DNA of 64,000 nt from positions 1-64,000 of the forward strand of contig NZ_JAKWBE010000017.1 in assembly GCF_022513565.1 (NCBI RefSeq). Reading direction: 5' to 3'. Shown one piece after another: positions 44,309 to 53,306 of the stretch. The stretch comes from Streptomyces gilvus. Its GTDB lineage: Bacteria; Actinomycetota; Actinomycetes; Streptomycetales; Streptomycetaceae. Within the stretch, counting starts at the first letter, position 1. Each line of letters opens with the position of its first letter. Position numbers and translations under genes: made by a program. The notes below the pieces were generated by a model, which saw nothing but the letters and a program-made list of their open reading frames with translations, made no database searches and was not told where the DNA came from.

Positions 44309-44941
44309 TCAGTCGAACCGGATGTGCCGGATCCCCACGCCCGCCTGCCGGAGCCGTGTCCGCAGCGCTCCCTCGTTGTTGGGCCGCAGCGTCAGTCCGG
44401 CGAGCACGGCGATACGGTCCGCCGTCTTCGGCACGGTCGAGTGGTCGGTCCACAGGTGCTCGGCGAACTCCGGCTCCCGCAGTCGCTCCAGACAGTGGTC
44501 GAGCTGTCGTACCGCCCAGGTCTCCCTGCCCAGGCCGGCGTTCTTGCCGCCGACGTACTGAAGGAGGTGCCCGAAGCCGCGCTCCCGCAGCCGCTTCAGG
44601 ACAGTCTCGCGCTGGGCGAGGAGGGCGAAGTGCCGTACGTCGTGGCCGAGTTCGCGCAGCCGGCCCACCGTCTCGGCGAAGTGGCCCGGGTCCGTGACCG
44701 TCATGGGCGCGATCACCACGCCGTCGTGCTTGGTCAGCGCCAGGTCGAGCACCTCGACCACGCCCTGCCGCCAGGCGGTCAGGTCCTGGAAGTCGCCCCG
44801 CAGTTCGGGCGGCAGCATCCGGCGCAGACCGAAGCCGGCGTGCTCGGGGTCGCAGATCACGCTGCCCCGCAGGCGCCGCTGGAGCTCGTGCGCGGTCTGC
44901 GTCTTGCCGCCCCCGAAGGGGCCGTTGATCCACAGGAGCAT
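44309..44941 (-). CDS. P-loop protein, TmrB-like (tunicamycin-resistance family)
   Basis: 210 residues. Walker A is NGPFGGGKTQTA near residue 6, and the body resembles TmrB of Bacillus (VICDPEHAGFGLRRML, VVIAPMTVTDPGHF, HFALLAQRETVLKRL). TmrB binds tunicamycin at the membrane; whether this protein does is unknown, and it may be a nucleoside kinase relative. TAGGGT lies 6 nt before ATG 44941, so probably leaderless. Confidence 0.82.
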   Translation of the reverse strand: MLLWINGPFGGGKTQTAHELQRRLRGSVICDPEHAGFGLRRMLPPELRGDFQDLTAWRQGVVEVLDLALTKHDGVVIAPMTVTDPGHFAETVGRLRELGHDVRHFALLAQRETVLKRLRERGFGHLLQYVGGKNAGLGRETWAVRQLDHCLERLREPEFAEHLWTDHSTVPKTADRIAVLAGLTLRPNNEGALRTRLRQAGVGIRHIRFD

Positions 44942-44990
44942 GCGCAGACCCTAGGGGGCGGCGGTTACGCGGGCGTCACGCGTGCGTGGA

Positions 44991-45662
44991 TCAGCCGTGC
45001 CCGCCCGCGCGCACCAGCCCCGTCTCGTACGCGAGGACCACCACCTGCACGCGGTCCCTCAGGCCCAGCTTGGTCAGGATGCGCCCCACGTGGGTCTTCA
45101 CGGTCGCCTCGGAGAGCACCAGGCGGGCCGCGATCTCGCCGTTGGACAGGCCCTGCGCGACCAGCACCATGACCTCGCGCTCGCGGTCGGTGAGCCGCTC
45201 CAGTTCCTTGTGCTGGGGCTCCTTCCCGGCGTTCGGCAGCATCGGCGCGAACCGGTCGAGCAGCCGGCGCGTGGTCGACGGCGCGACCACCGCGTCACCG
45301 CTGTGCACGGAGCGGATGGCGGCGAGGAGTTCGCCGGGCGGCACGTCCTTGAGCATGAAGCCGGACGCGCCCGCCTTGAGCCCGGAGAAGGCGTACTCGT
45401 CGAGGTCGAAGGTGGTCAGGATCAGCACCTTCGGCGGGTCCGGCTCCGAGCAGACGCGGCGGGTCGTCTCCACGCCGTCCAGCTTGGGCATGCGGACGTC
45501 CATGAGGACGACGTCCACGGCCGTCGAGCGCAGCACCTGAAGGGCCTCGACGCCGTCCCCCGCCTCCGCGACGACCTCCATGTCCGGCTGTGCGGCGAGC
45601 ACCATCCGGAACCCGGTGCGCAGCAGCACCTGGTCGTCGACGAGCATCACGCGGATCGTCAT
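44991..45662 (-). CDS. NarL-type response regulator
   Basis: 223 residues: receiver domain with acidic VDDQ near residue 9, phosphoacceptor Asp in VVLMDVRMPKLDG, Lys in LKDVPPGEL, and a LuxR-type HTH (LTDREREVMVLVAQGLSNGEIAARL). GAAGAGG lies 6 nt before the ATG. It follows the histidine kinase gene by 64 bp and is certainly its partner. Targets unknown. Confidence 0.93.
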   Translation of the reverse strand: MTIRVMLVDDQVLLRTGFRMVLAAQPDMEVVAEAGDGVEALQVLRSTAVDVVLMDVRMPKLDGVETTRRVCSEPDPPKVLILTTFDLDEYAFSGLKAGASGFMLKDVPPGELLAAIRSVHSGDAVVAPSTTRRLLDRFAPMLPNAGKEPQHKELERLTDREREVMVLVAQGLSNGEIAARLVLSEATVKTHVGRILTKLGLRDRVQVVVLAYETGLVRAGGHG

Positions 45663-45726
45663 CGAAGCCTCTTCCGTGTCCGTCTTCAGCAGTGTTACAG
45701 GTGTCAACAGGGGGCGTGCGAAAACG

Positions 45727-46929
45727 TCAGTGCGCCGGTTTGAGCGGCAGCAGGGCACTGATGCGGAATCCTCCGCCCGGGCGCGGGCCGGCGTCCAGGG
45801 TTCCACCGACCATCCCGACCCGCTCGCGCATCCCGATCAAGCCGTGGCCCTGTCCGTCGGCGCCGCCCTCCTCGTACAGCTCGTGCGGGGCGCCCTTGCC
45901 GTCGTCCTCGACGAGCAGCCCGAGCCCGTCGTCGAAGTAGACCAGCCGCACGCTCGCGCCCGCGTTGGGCCCGCCGTGCTTGCGGGTGTTGGTCAGCGCC
46001 TCCTGCACGATGCGGTACGCCGTCAGCTCGACGCCGCTGGGCAGCGGACGCGGGGTGCCCTCGACCTTGAAGTCGACCGGCAGACCGGAGGTGCGGCACT
46101 GCTCGACCAGCTCGTCGATCTGCTCGACGTCGGGCTGCGGGACGTACTCGCCGACCTCCTTGTGCTCACCGGTGCGCAGCACGCCCAGCAGGCGGCGCAT
46201 CTCGGCGAGGGCCTGGCGGCCCGTGGAGGAGATCGTCTCCAGCGCCTTCTTGGCCTGGTCGGGGGCGGCGTCGAGGACGTAGGCGGCGCCGTCGGCCTGC
46301 ACCACCATCACCGACACGTTGTGCGCGACCACGTCGTGCAGCTCGCGTGCGATCCGGGCGCGTTCGGCCGCGACCGCGACCTTGGCCTGCGCCTCGCGCT
46401 CCTTCTCCAGCCGGGCGGCGCGCTCCTCCAGCTGCGCGAAGTACGCACGCCGCGTGCGGATCGAGTCGCCCAGCACCCAGGCCAGCGCGAACGGCACCGT
46501 CTGGAAGATCACGATCGCCACATGGCCGAGGGTGCTGGAGTGCTCGACCGGCCAGCGGAACTCCGCGAAGGTCGCGGCCGACAGCCCCACGGCCAGGGCG
46601 AGCCGGGAGGCCCAGCGGGCGCCCATCACGGCCACGGTGTAGACGATCACCAGCATGGCGAAGTCGGCGACCTGCGTCGCCACGTCCAGCGCGAGCTGCG
46701 CCACGCCGAGGGCGATCATCAGCAGCAGCATCTTCTCCGGCATGCGCCGGCGCAGCGCGATCGCCAGGCACAGCAGCAGCGCGATCGGAACGATCAGGGC
46801 CGGTGACCCGGTGCCCGGGGTGTCCCGATGGCCGGCTCCACTCGCCAGAGAGACGCCGAACAGGAAGACGGCCCAGAAGGAGTCGACCCCGGTCGGGTGT
46901 CTGCGGAGGAAGTCATAGAGGCGCTGCAC
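45727..46929 (-). CDS. Sensor histidine kinase (HisKA_3 type)
   Basis: 400 residues: five to six N-terminal transmembrane segments (about 15-160) without a large outer loop, dimerisation/phosphoacceptor region RIARELHDVVAHNVSVMVVQ (split) and an HATPase with VEDDGKGAP and GHGLIGMRERV. The membrane-embedded input suggests it senses lipids or membrane state. GTG 46929 with TACGCT 7 nt upstream is probably leaderless. Pairs with the NarL regulator downstream. Confidence 0.92.
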   Translation of the reverse strand: MQRLYDFLRRHPTGVDSFWAVFLFGVSLASGAGHRDTPGTGSPALIVPIALLLCLAIALRRRMPEKMLLLMIALGVAQLALDVATQVADFAMLVIVYTVAVMGARWASRLALAVGLSAATFAEFRWPVEHSSTLGHVAIVIFQTVPFALAWVLGDSIRTRRAYFAQLEERAARLEKEREAQAKVAVAAERARIARELHDVVAHNVSVMVVQADGAAYVLDAAPDQAKKALETISSTGRQALAEMRRLLGVLRTGEHKEVGEYVPQPDVEQIDELVEQCRTSGLPVDFKVEGTPRPLPSGVELTAYRIVQEALTNTRKHGGPNAGASVRLVYFDDGLGLLVEDDGKGAPHELYEEGGADGQGHGLIGMRERVGMVGGTLDAGPRPGGGFRISALLPLKPAH

Positions 46930-47047
46930 GTAACCCAGCGTAGGGAAGCGGGATGCGTGCAGGGGTCAACCGGAGGGTCGATCCGCATCCGCCGCGCGTA
47001 CTCCCCAAGGTGGAGGCTGTGTTCCTCGGTGCGCCTAGCCTGGCCCG

Positions 47048-48103
47048 GTGACGAAAGATACGGCAGAGGAGTGGCGCGGCTGGCGGGCGGCGACGCAGGC
47101 GGCCCTGTACGGGCCCGGCGGCTTCTATCGCCGCCCCGAGGGCCCCGCCGGACACTTCCGTACGTCCGTGCACGCGTCGCCGCTGTTCGCGGAGGCCGTG
47201 GCCCGGCTGCTGTGCCGCGTCGACGAGGCCCTGGGCCGGCCCGCCCGTCTCGACTTCGTCGACATGGCGGCGGGGCGCGGCGAGCTGGTCACCGGTGTCC
47301 TGGCCGCGCTGCCCGCGGACGTGCTGCCACGCGTGCGTGCCTGCGCCGTCGAACTCGCCGACCGCCCCTCCGGCCTCGACGACCGCGTCGAATGGCTCCC
47401 CGAGGCGCCCCGGGGCCGCACCGGGCTGCTCTTCGCCAACGAGTGGCTCGACAACGTTCCGCTGGACGTCGCCGAGGTGGACGAGGACGGCGTACCGCGC
47501 ACGGTTCTGGTGCGACAGGACGGCACGGAGCGTCTCGGCGACCCGGTCGGCGGCGACGAGGCGGACTGGCTCGCGCGCTGGTGGCCGCTGCCGGGAGAGG
47601 AAGGCCTGCGGGCCGAGATCGGCCTGCCGCGCGACGAGGCGTGGGCGGGTGCGGTGGCGGCGCTCGACCGGGGGCTCGCGGTCGCCGTGGACTACGCGCA
47701 CACCCGGGAGACGCGCCCCCTGTTCGGCACCCTCACGGGCTTCCGCGCGGGGCGGGAAACGGCGCCCGTACCCGACGGGAAGCACGACGTCACGGCTCAT
47801 GTGGCGCTGGACGCGTGCGCGGCGCGCTCCGCGGCGCTCGCTGGGCGACAGGGGCGCGTTCTGCGGCAGCGCGACGCTCTGCGCGCCTTGGGCATCGTCG
47901 GCTCACGCCCCCCGCTCGCACTCGCTTCCGCACAACCCGCCGCCTACGTGCGCGCCCTCGCGAGCGCCGGTGAGGCCGCGGAACTCACCGCGCCCGGCGG
48001 CCTCGGCGACTTCGGGTGGCTGCTCCAGCCGGTCGGAACGGCGGACCCGCTCGACGTCACGGACAAGCCCGAAAACACGGACGCGCCCGAAACCCCCGTG
48101 TGA
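47048..48103 (+). CDS. MidA/NDUFAF7-family SAM methyltransferase
   Basis: 351 residues of PF02636 (DUF185). GPGGFYRRPEGPAGHFRTS matches the family YYS-G-DF-T start, VDMAAGRGEL (71-80) is the SAM motif and FANEWLDNVPLDV matches the ANE-D--P motif. The mitochondrial member NDUFAF7 dimethylates Arg85 of the 49-kDa complex I subunit. The next gene, facing this one with 1 bp between stops, encodes a homologue of that subunit. TAGCCT lies 6 nt before GTG 47048 (leaderless). Confidence 0.85.
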   Translation: MTKDTAEEWRGWRAATQAALYGPGGFYRRPEGPAGHFRTSVHASPLFAEAVARLLCRVDEALGRPARLDFVDMAAGRGELVTGVLAALPADVLPRVRACAVELADRPSGLDDRVEWLPEAPRGRTGLLFANEWLDNVPLDVAEVDEDGVPRTVLVRQDGTERLGDPVGGDEADWLARWWPLPGEEGLRAEIGLPRDEAWAGAVAALDRGLAVAVDYAHTRETRPLFGTLTGFRAGRETAPVPDGKHDVTAHVALDACAARSAALAGRQGRVLRQRDALRALGIVGSRPPLALASAQPAAYVRALASAGEAAELTAPGGLGDFGWLLQPVGTADPLDVTDKPENTDAPETPV

Positions 48104-48104
48104 C

Positions 48105-49256
48105 CTACTTGTCGATGTCCCCGACCACGAAGAACAGCGACCCGAGGATCGCCACCATGTCCGCCACCAGTGTCCCCGGCAGCAGCTCCACGAGTGCCTG
48201 GATGTTGTTGTAGGACGCCGAGCGCAGCTTCAGCCGGTACGGCGTCTTCTCGCCCTTGCTGACGAGGTAGTAGCCGTTGATGCCGAGCGGGTTCTCGGTC
48301 CAGGCGTAGGTGTGGCCCTCGGGCGCCTTGAGGACCTTGGGGAGCCGCTGGTTGATCGGGCCGGGCGGCAGGTCGGCCAGGCGGTCGAGGCAGGCGTCGG
48401 CGAGGTCGAGGGCGTTGTGCGTCTGCTCCAGGAGCACCTCGAAGCGGGCGAGACAGTCGCCCTCCTGCCGGGTGACGACCTTCAGGACGTCCTGCAGCTC
48501 CCCGTACGCGAGATAGGGCTCGTCGCGCCGCAGGTCGAAGTCGACGCCCGAGGCACGCGCGATCGGCCCGCTGACGCCGTACGCGTGCACGGTCCCGGGT
48601 GCCAGCGCGCCCACGTCCCGGGTGCGCCCCCGGAAGATCTCGTTGCCGAGGACCAGGTCGTCGAACCGGTCCATGCGCGAGCGCACCCCCGCGACGGCGG
48701 CACGCGCGCGTGCGGCCCAGCCGGCCGGCAGGTCCTCCTTGAGACCGCCGACACGGTTGAACATGTAGTGCATACGACCGCCGGAGATCTCCTCCATGAC
48801 GTTCTGGAGGACCTCCCGCTCCCGGAACGCGTAGAAGACCGGTGTGATCCCGCCGAGTTCCAGGGGATAGGAGCCGAGGAACATCAGGTGGTTGAGCACC
48901 CGGTTGAGCTCGGCGAGCAGCGTGCGCGTCCACACCGCGCGCGTGGGGACCTCCATGCCGAGCATGCGCTCGACGGCGAGGACGACTCCCAGCTCGTTCG
49001 AGAAGGCCGACAGCCAGTCGTGGCGGTTGGCGAGCATGATGATCTGGCGGTAGTCGCGCGCCTCGAAGAGCTTCTCCGCGCCGCGGTGCATGTACCCGAT
49101 CACCGGCTCCGCGCGCATGATGCGCTCGCCGTCCAGCACCAGCTTCAGCCGCAGTACGCCGTGCGTGGACGGGTGCTGCGGTCCGATATTGAGCACCATG
49201 TCGGTGCTCTCCGCGGCGCCGCCGATACCGACCATGGTCTCCGTCGTAGGAGTCAT
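48105..49256 (-). CDS. nuoD: NADH-quinone oxidoreductase subunit D paralogue
   Basis: 383 residues of the 49-kDa/NuoD family, shorter than the usual 440 at the N-terminus. GPQHPSTHGVLRL contains His32, equal to the quinone-site His59 of bovine complex I. GYMHRGAEK contains Arg58, equal to bovine Arg85. The C-terminal IGSLFFVVGDIDK-like end is intact. No other nuo gene is near, so this is a second, stand-alone NuoD. GGAGAG lies 10 nt before the ATG. It is divergent from the PH-domain pair, with 31 bp between start codons. Confidence 0.93.
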   Translation of the reverse strand: MTPTTETMVGIGGAAESTDMVLNIGPQHPSTHGVLRLKLVLDGERIMRAEPVIGYMHRGAEKLFEARDYRQIIMLANRHDWLSAFSNELGVVLAVERMLGMEVPTRAVWTRTLLAELNRVLNHLMFLGSYPLELGGITPVFYAFREREVLQNVMEEISGGRMHYMFNRVGGLKEDLPAGWAARARAAVAGVRSRMDRFDDLVLGNEIFRGRTRDVGALAPGTVHAYGVSGPIARASGVDFDLRRDEPYLAYGELQDVLKVVTRQEGDCLARFEVLLEQTHNALDLADACLDRLADLPPGPINQRLPKVLKAPEGHTYAWTENPLGINGYYLVSKGEKTPYRLKLRSASYNNIQALVELLPGTLVADMVAILGSLFFVVGDIDK

Positions 49257-49287
49257 GAACACAGTCTCTCCTACGTACGCTGGCCGT

Positions 49288-49800
49288 ATGGAGACGGGGA
49301 GCCCGCGGGGCGCGGGCACAAGGGCGGACGGGGCGGGGGAGCCGGAGTGGACCGGGCTGCCGCCCGGGCTGCTGCGGATGCGGCGGCTGCTGCTGGTGGT
49401 GTGGCTGGGGCTGATCGCGCTGGCGGTCGGTCTGCTGCTCGGTCTGCTCGTCGGGCCCGCCTGGGCGGCCTTCGCGCTGGTGCCGCTCGCGCTCATCGCC
49501 TGGGGCTGGGTGCTGCTGGGCCGCAACTGGCGCTCCTGGCGGTACGCCGAGCGCGCCGACGACCTGCTGATCAGCCGGGGCGTGCTGTGGCGCGAGGAGA
49601 CCGTCGTGCCGTACGGGCGCATGCAGCTGGTCGAGGTGACCTCCGGGCCCGTCGAGCGGCACTTCGGTCTGGCCAGCGTGCAGCTGCACACCGCGGCCGC
49701 GGCGACCGACGCCACCATCCCGGGTCTCGACCCGGCCGAGGCGGAACGGCTGCGCGACCGGCTCACCGAGCTCGGCGAGGCCCGATCGGCGGGTCTGTGA
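49288..49800 (+). CDS. Bacterial PH-domain membrane protein, YdbS-like
   Basis: 170 residues: two transmembrane helices (about 36-75) and one bPH_2 domain (YAERADDLLISRGVLWREETVVPYGRMQLVEVT). These proteins work in pairs with a YdbT-like partner in the membrane; B. subtilis relatives are linked to antimicrobial stress. TACGCT (49276-49281) lies 6 nt before ATG 49288, so leaderless. Its stop overlaps the next gene's GTG by 3 bp. Confidence 0.88.
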   Translation: METGSPRGAGTRADGAGEPEWTGLPPGLLRMRRLLLVVWLGLIALAVGLLLGLLVGPAWAAFALVPLALIAWGWVLLGRNWRSWRYAERADDLLISRGVLWREETVVPYGRMQLVEVTSGPVERHFGLASVQLHTAAAATDATIPGLDPAEAERLRDRLTELGEARSAGL

Positions 49801-51134
49801 CGGCGCCGGGCGTCGACGACGCCGTACGCGCGCGGCAACCCGTCACCGAGCGGCGGCTGCATCCCGTGACGCCCCTCAGGCGGGCGTGGGCGCCGGTGGC
49901 CGTGCTCATCGGGTGGGCCGTGCACGACCCGGACCAGGCGCAGCGCCAGCTGACCCGCCTGACCACCACGACCCTGCTGATCGCACTCGCCGTCCTCATA
50001 CCGGCCGCCGCCCTGTACGGCTTCCTCAGCTGGTGGTTCACGCACTTCGCGGTGACGGACAGCGAACTGCGCGTCCGTACCGGCCTGTTGTTCCGCCGCA
50101 CCGCGCACATCCGGCTCGAGCGGATCCAGGCCGTGGACGTCACCCAGCCGCTCCTCGCGCGCGTGGCGGGCGTCGCCAAGCTGAAACTCGACGTCATAGG
50201 CACGGCCAAGAAGGACGAACTCGCCTTCCTCGGGGAGCGCGAGGCGCGTGCGCTGCGCGCGGAACTGCTCGCGCGCGCCGCCGGGTTCGCCCCCGAGACG
50301 GCGCACGAGGTCGGAGAGGCTCCGGCGCGCGAGATCCTGCACACGCCCCCGCTCCACCTCGCGCTGTCCCTCGTGCTGACGGGCGCCACCTGGGGCGCCC
50401 TCGCCGCCGCCCTCGTCGTACCGCCCCTGCTGTGGCTGGCCACCCACAGCGTGTGGACGGTCCTCGCCACCGCCCTGCCCCTGCTGGGCGCGGCCGGAGC
50501 GAGCAGTGTGGGCCGCTTCGTCAGCGAGTACGACTGGACGGTGGGCGAGTCCCCGGACGGACTGCGCATCGACCACGGCCTGCTCGACCGCACGCACGAG
50601 ACCGTGCCGCCCGGGCGCGTGCAGACCGTACGGATCGTCGAACCGCTGCTGTGGCGGCGGCTGGGCTGGGTGCGGGTGGAGCTGGACGTGGCCGGTTCGT
50701 CCAACTCCGTGCTGGTGCCGGTCGCTCCGCGCGAGGTCGCCGAGTCCGTCGTAGCGCGCGTGCTGCCGGGGGTGACCGTGCCGGCGTCCGCCGCGCTGTC
50801 CCGCCCGCCTCGACGGGCCGGTCGGTGCCTGCCGCTGTGGTGGCGCGGATACGGACTCGTCGTCAGCGAGGGGGTGTTCGCGGCCCGGCACGGGCTGCTG
50901 CGCCGCCGGCTGGCGCTCGTTCCGCACGCGAAGGTGCAGAGCGTTCGGCTGGTCCAGGGGCCGTGGAAGCGGCTGTGGCGGCTCGCCGACGTCCACGTGG
51001 ACACGGGGGCCAACAAGACCGTCACGGCCCGGCTGAGGGATGCCAGGGAGGCGGCGGAGCTGCTGCGCGCTCAGGCGGAACGGTCCCGCACGGGCCGCCG
51101 GGACGCACCACCGGACCGCTGGATGGCCCAGTAG
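49797..51134 (+). CDS. Bacterial PH-domain membrane protein, YdbT-like
   Basis: 445 residues with two to four transmembrane helices (around 55-78 and 200-245) and three bPH_2 repeats (DSELRVRTGLLFRRTAHIRLERIQAVDV; DGLRIDHGLLDRTHETVPPGRVQTV; VFAARHGLLRRRLALVPHAKVQSV, described in parts). GTG 49797 overlaps the upstream stop (GTGA). It is the larger partner of the YdbS-like protein. A repeat array follows its stop. Confidence 0.88.
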   Translation: MTAPGVDDAVRARQPVTERRLHPVTPLRRAWAPVAVLIGWAVHDPDQAQRQLTRLTTTTLLIALAVLIPAAALYGFLSWWFTHFAVTDSELRVRTGLLFRRTAHIRLERIQAVDVTQPLLARVAGVAKLKLDVIGTAKKDELAFLGEREARALRAELLARAAGFAPETAHEVGEAPAREILHTPPLHLALSLVLTGATWGALAAALVVPPLLWLATHSVWTVLATALPLLGAAGASSVGRFVSEYDWTVGESPDGLRIDHGLLDRTHETVPPGRVQTVRIVEPLLWRRLGWVRVELDVAGSSNSVLVPVAPREVAESVVARVLPGVTVPASAALSRPPRRAGRCLPLWWRGYGLVVSEGVFAARHGLLRRRLALVPHAKVQSVRLVQGPWKRLWRLADVHVDTGANKTVTARLRDAREAAELLRAQAERSRTGRRDAPPDRWMAQ

Positions 51135-51804
51135 GCGGTCCGTCCGGCACCGTGGTCCGGCACCCGACCTCAACAAACGGCACCGCGCAGACACCCGCCC
51201 TCACGACCGCGTTTCGCGCAGGCGCCCGGCTGCGGACCGCGTACCGCGCAAGCCCCCGGCCGCAGGACCGCGCGCCGCGCAAGACGGCACCACGCCAGCG
51301 CCCGGACTCAGGACCGCGTACCCCGCAAGCACCCGGCTACAGAAGACGGCGCCACGCAAGCACCCGACTCAGCAAACGGCACCGCGCAGAAACCCGCCCT
51401 CAGGACCGCGTTCCGTGCAGGCGCCCGGCTGCAGGACCGCGTGCCGCGCAAGCACCGGGGCTGAGTGCCTGCGCCCAGCAAGCACCCGGCCGCAGAAAAC
51501 GGCGCCACGCAAGCACCCGCCCACACGACCGCCTACCGCGCGCAAGCACTGCCCTCAGGACCGCGTACCCCGCAAGCACCCGGCCGCAGAAGACGGCGCC
51601 ACGCAAGCACCCGGCCACACGACCGCCTACCGCGCGCAAGCACCTGCCCTCAGGACCGCGTACCCCGCAAGCACCCGGCCGCAGAAGAGAGCGCCACACA
51701 AGCACCCGCCCACACGACCGCGCACCGCGCAAGCCCCCGGCCGCACAAGACGGCACCGCGCCAGCGCCCGGACTCAGGACCGCGCGCCGTGCGAACACCC
51801 CGCC
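51135..51804. repeat. 670-bp array of decayed repeats related to the next gene's 3' end
   Basis: The region repeats GACCGCGTACC(C/G)CGCAAGCACCC at roughly 31-bp spacing, organised in larger ~95-bp composite units (for example 51552 and 51647). The minus-strand gene beyond it ends CCTCAGGAGACCGCGCTGCG (including its stop at 51805), which looks like the founder unit. All frames are open by composition only; no gene is supported. It is not a CRISPR: units have no constant repeat with unique spacers. Confidence 0.85.
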
Positions 51805-53172
51805 TCAGGAGACCGCGCTGCGCAGGCCCTGCAGGTCGATCCGCTCCGTCTCGTCGTGCGCGGTCAGGTCGATCACCTGGCCGACACCCCGCGCGTCCTC
51901 GTCGGCCGGCTTGAACTGCGCCTCGGCCTCGGCCTTGTGCACGGCGAGCGCCTCCTGGCCGACCACGTCGGCCAGGTCCTCGTTCTGCACGGCGTCCAGG
52001 GCGGCAGGCGCCGTCTCCTGCTTCGTTCCGAAGAAGTCGAACCCGCCCTCGACCGCCGGGCGCCGCGCGGGCGTCGCCGGTACGACGGCCACCGCGGTCG
52101 GCGCCACGAAGTGCCCGGAGGGCTGCTGTACGGGCTGCGCGGAGCGGGTGGGCTCCGCCGGCGTGGTGGCGGCCGCGTGCTCATGCCCGTCGACCGCCAC
52201 GGGCTGCCCCTGCGCCTCGTCCTCCTGAGCCGCGGCCTCGGTGCCGTCGGCGGGGGCGGCGCCCTCCTCGGCGGGGGTGGCGGCGGAGTCCTCGGCCGTC
52301 GCGGTCCGCACCTTCACGGGCTCGCCCTTCGGGGAGCCGTCGCCCTTCGACGGGCCGTCCCCCTTGGGCGACCCGCCGCCCTTCGGGGAGTCGTCGTCCT
52401 CGGGCGCGGCTTCATCCTGCTCCGCAGCATCGGCCTCGTCCTGCGCGGCGACCACTGACTCGGCCTCGGCGTCGGCGTCCGTCTCCTCCGCCACCTCGGC
52501 CTCGACGTCGTCGGCAACGTCCTCCTGCGCGGGACCGTCACCGTCGTCGAACTTCTTCAGCGCCTCCTTGGCCCGCAGGAACAGCTGGGAGCCCTCCGGG
52601 GAGAAGACCCCGGCGGTCCGCGCCTTCTCGTCCGTGCCGTCCTCGCCCTGAGCCGAGGCAGCCACAACCTCGGTCTCCGTAGCCGCCACGGGCGGCAGCG
52701 CGTGCGTGTCGGGAGCCGCGGCCTCTATCTCGAGCAGACGGCGGCCCTCCAGGGCGCTCGCCCGCTCGGTCTCCGCGGTCGCGTACCGCCGCAGCAGCGC
52801 CGCGTGCTCGTTGCGCAGGCCCGCCAGCTCCGCGCGCTTGGCCCGCAGCCGCTGCTCCAGCTTGGCGCGCAGCTCGCGCGACTCCTCGAGGTCCGTCTCC
52901 AGTTCGGCGACCCGCTCCTCGTGCCGCCACTCGTCGCTCGCACGCGCGCGCGTGAGGTCGGCGACCTGCTTGCCGGCCTGTGCGTCCCAGCGGCGCATGA
53001 CGGCCGCCCCGATCACGGCCGTGGCGGCGGCGAACGCGGCTATGACGCGGAGCGCGGCGGGCTCCGAGAACACCCAGGGACCGAAGGCGCAGACAAGGGA
53101 GACGCCTGCGATCGCCGACGGAGGCAGCAGCCTGTGCAAAGGCGGGGAATGGCGGTGACGTCCACGTGGCAT
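51805..53172 (-). CDS. Membrane-anchored coiled-coil protein of unknown function
   Basis: 455 residues: two short N-terminal transmembrane helices (about 15-60), a long heptad coiled coil (RHEERVAELETDLEESRELRAKLEQRLRAKRAEL region), then an acidic low-complexity section with five SPKG(D/G)G repeats (about 280-305), and a conserved C-terminus (FDFFGTKQE...VIDLTAHDETERIDLQGLR). The plan resembles Streptomyces polar-growth or scaffold proteins, but this is only a resemblance. TAAGTT lies 7 nt before ATG 53172 (leaderless). Confidence 0.78.
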   Translation of the reverse strand: MPRGRHRHSPPLHRLLPPSAIAGVSLVCAFGPWVFSEPAALRVIAAFAAATAVIGAAVMRRWDAQAGKQVADLTRARASDEWRHEERVAELETDLEESRELRAKLEQRLRAKRAELAGLRNEHAALLRRYATAETERASALEGRRLLEIEAAAPDTHALPPVAATETEVVAASAQGEDGTDEKARTAGVFSPEGSQLFLRAKEALKKFDDGDGPAQEDVADDVEAEVAEETDADAEAESVVAAQDEADAAEQDEAAPEDDDSPKGGGSPKGDGPSKGDGSPKGEPVKVRTATAEDSAATPAEEGAAPADGTEAAAQEDEAQGQPVAVDGHEHAAATTPAEPTRSAQPVQQPSGHFVAPTAVAVVPATPARRPAVEGGFDFFGTKQETAPAALDAVQNEDLADVVGQEALAVHKAEAEAQFKPADEDARGVGQVIDLTAHDETERIDLQGLRSAVS

Positions 53173-53306
53173 GGCCAGAAACTTACCGCGCGTAGGCGAG
53201 CGTTGGCGCCCCGCCCCGTAAAAACACAGCCATAACGAAACGTTCACAGCGCATCAGGAATTGCGGCCCGTCGAATTCGCAAGATCATTTCCTGTCGGAA
53301 CCCTGG

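Noticed and set aside
47295..51134. 1279-codon plus-strand frame across nuoD
   Set aside because: Only its last 445 codons (from GTG 49797) are a real gene; the rest is antisense to nuoD.
51135..51804. CRISPR array or repetitive surface-protein gene
   Set aside because: Units vary throughout, and no frame has start, bias or domain.
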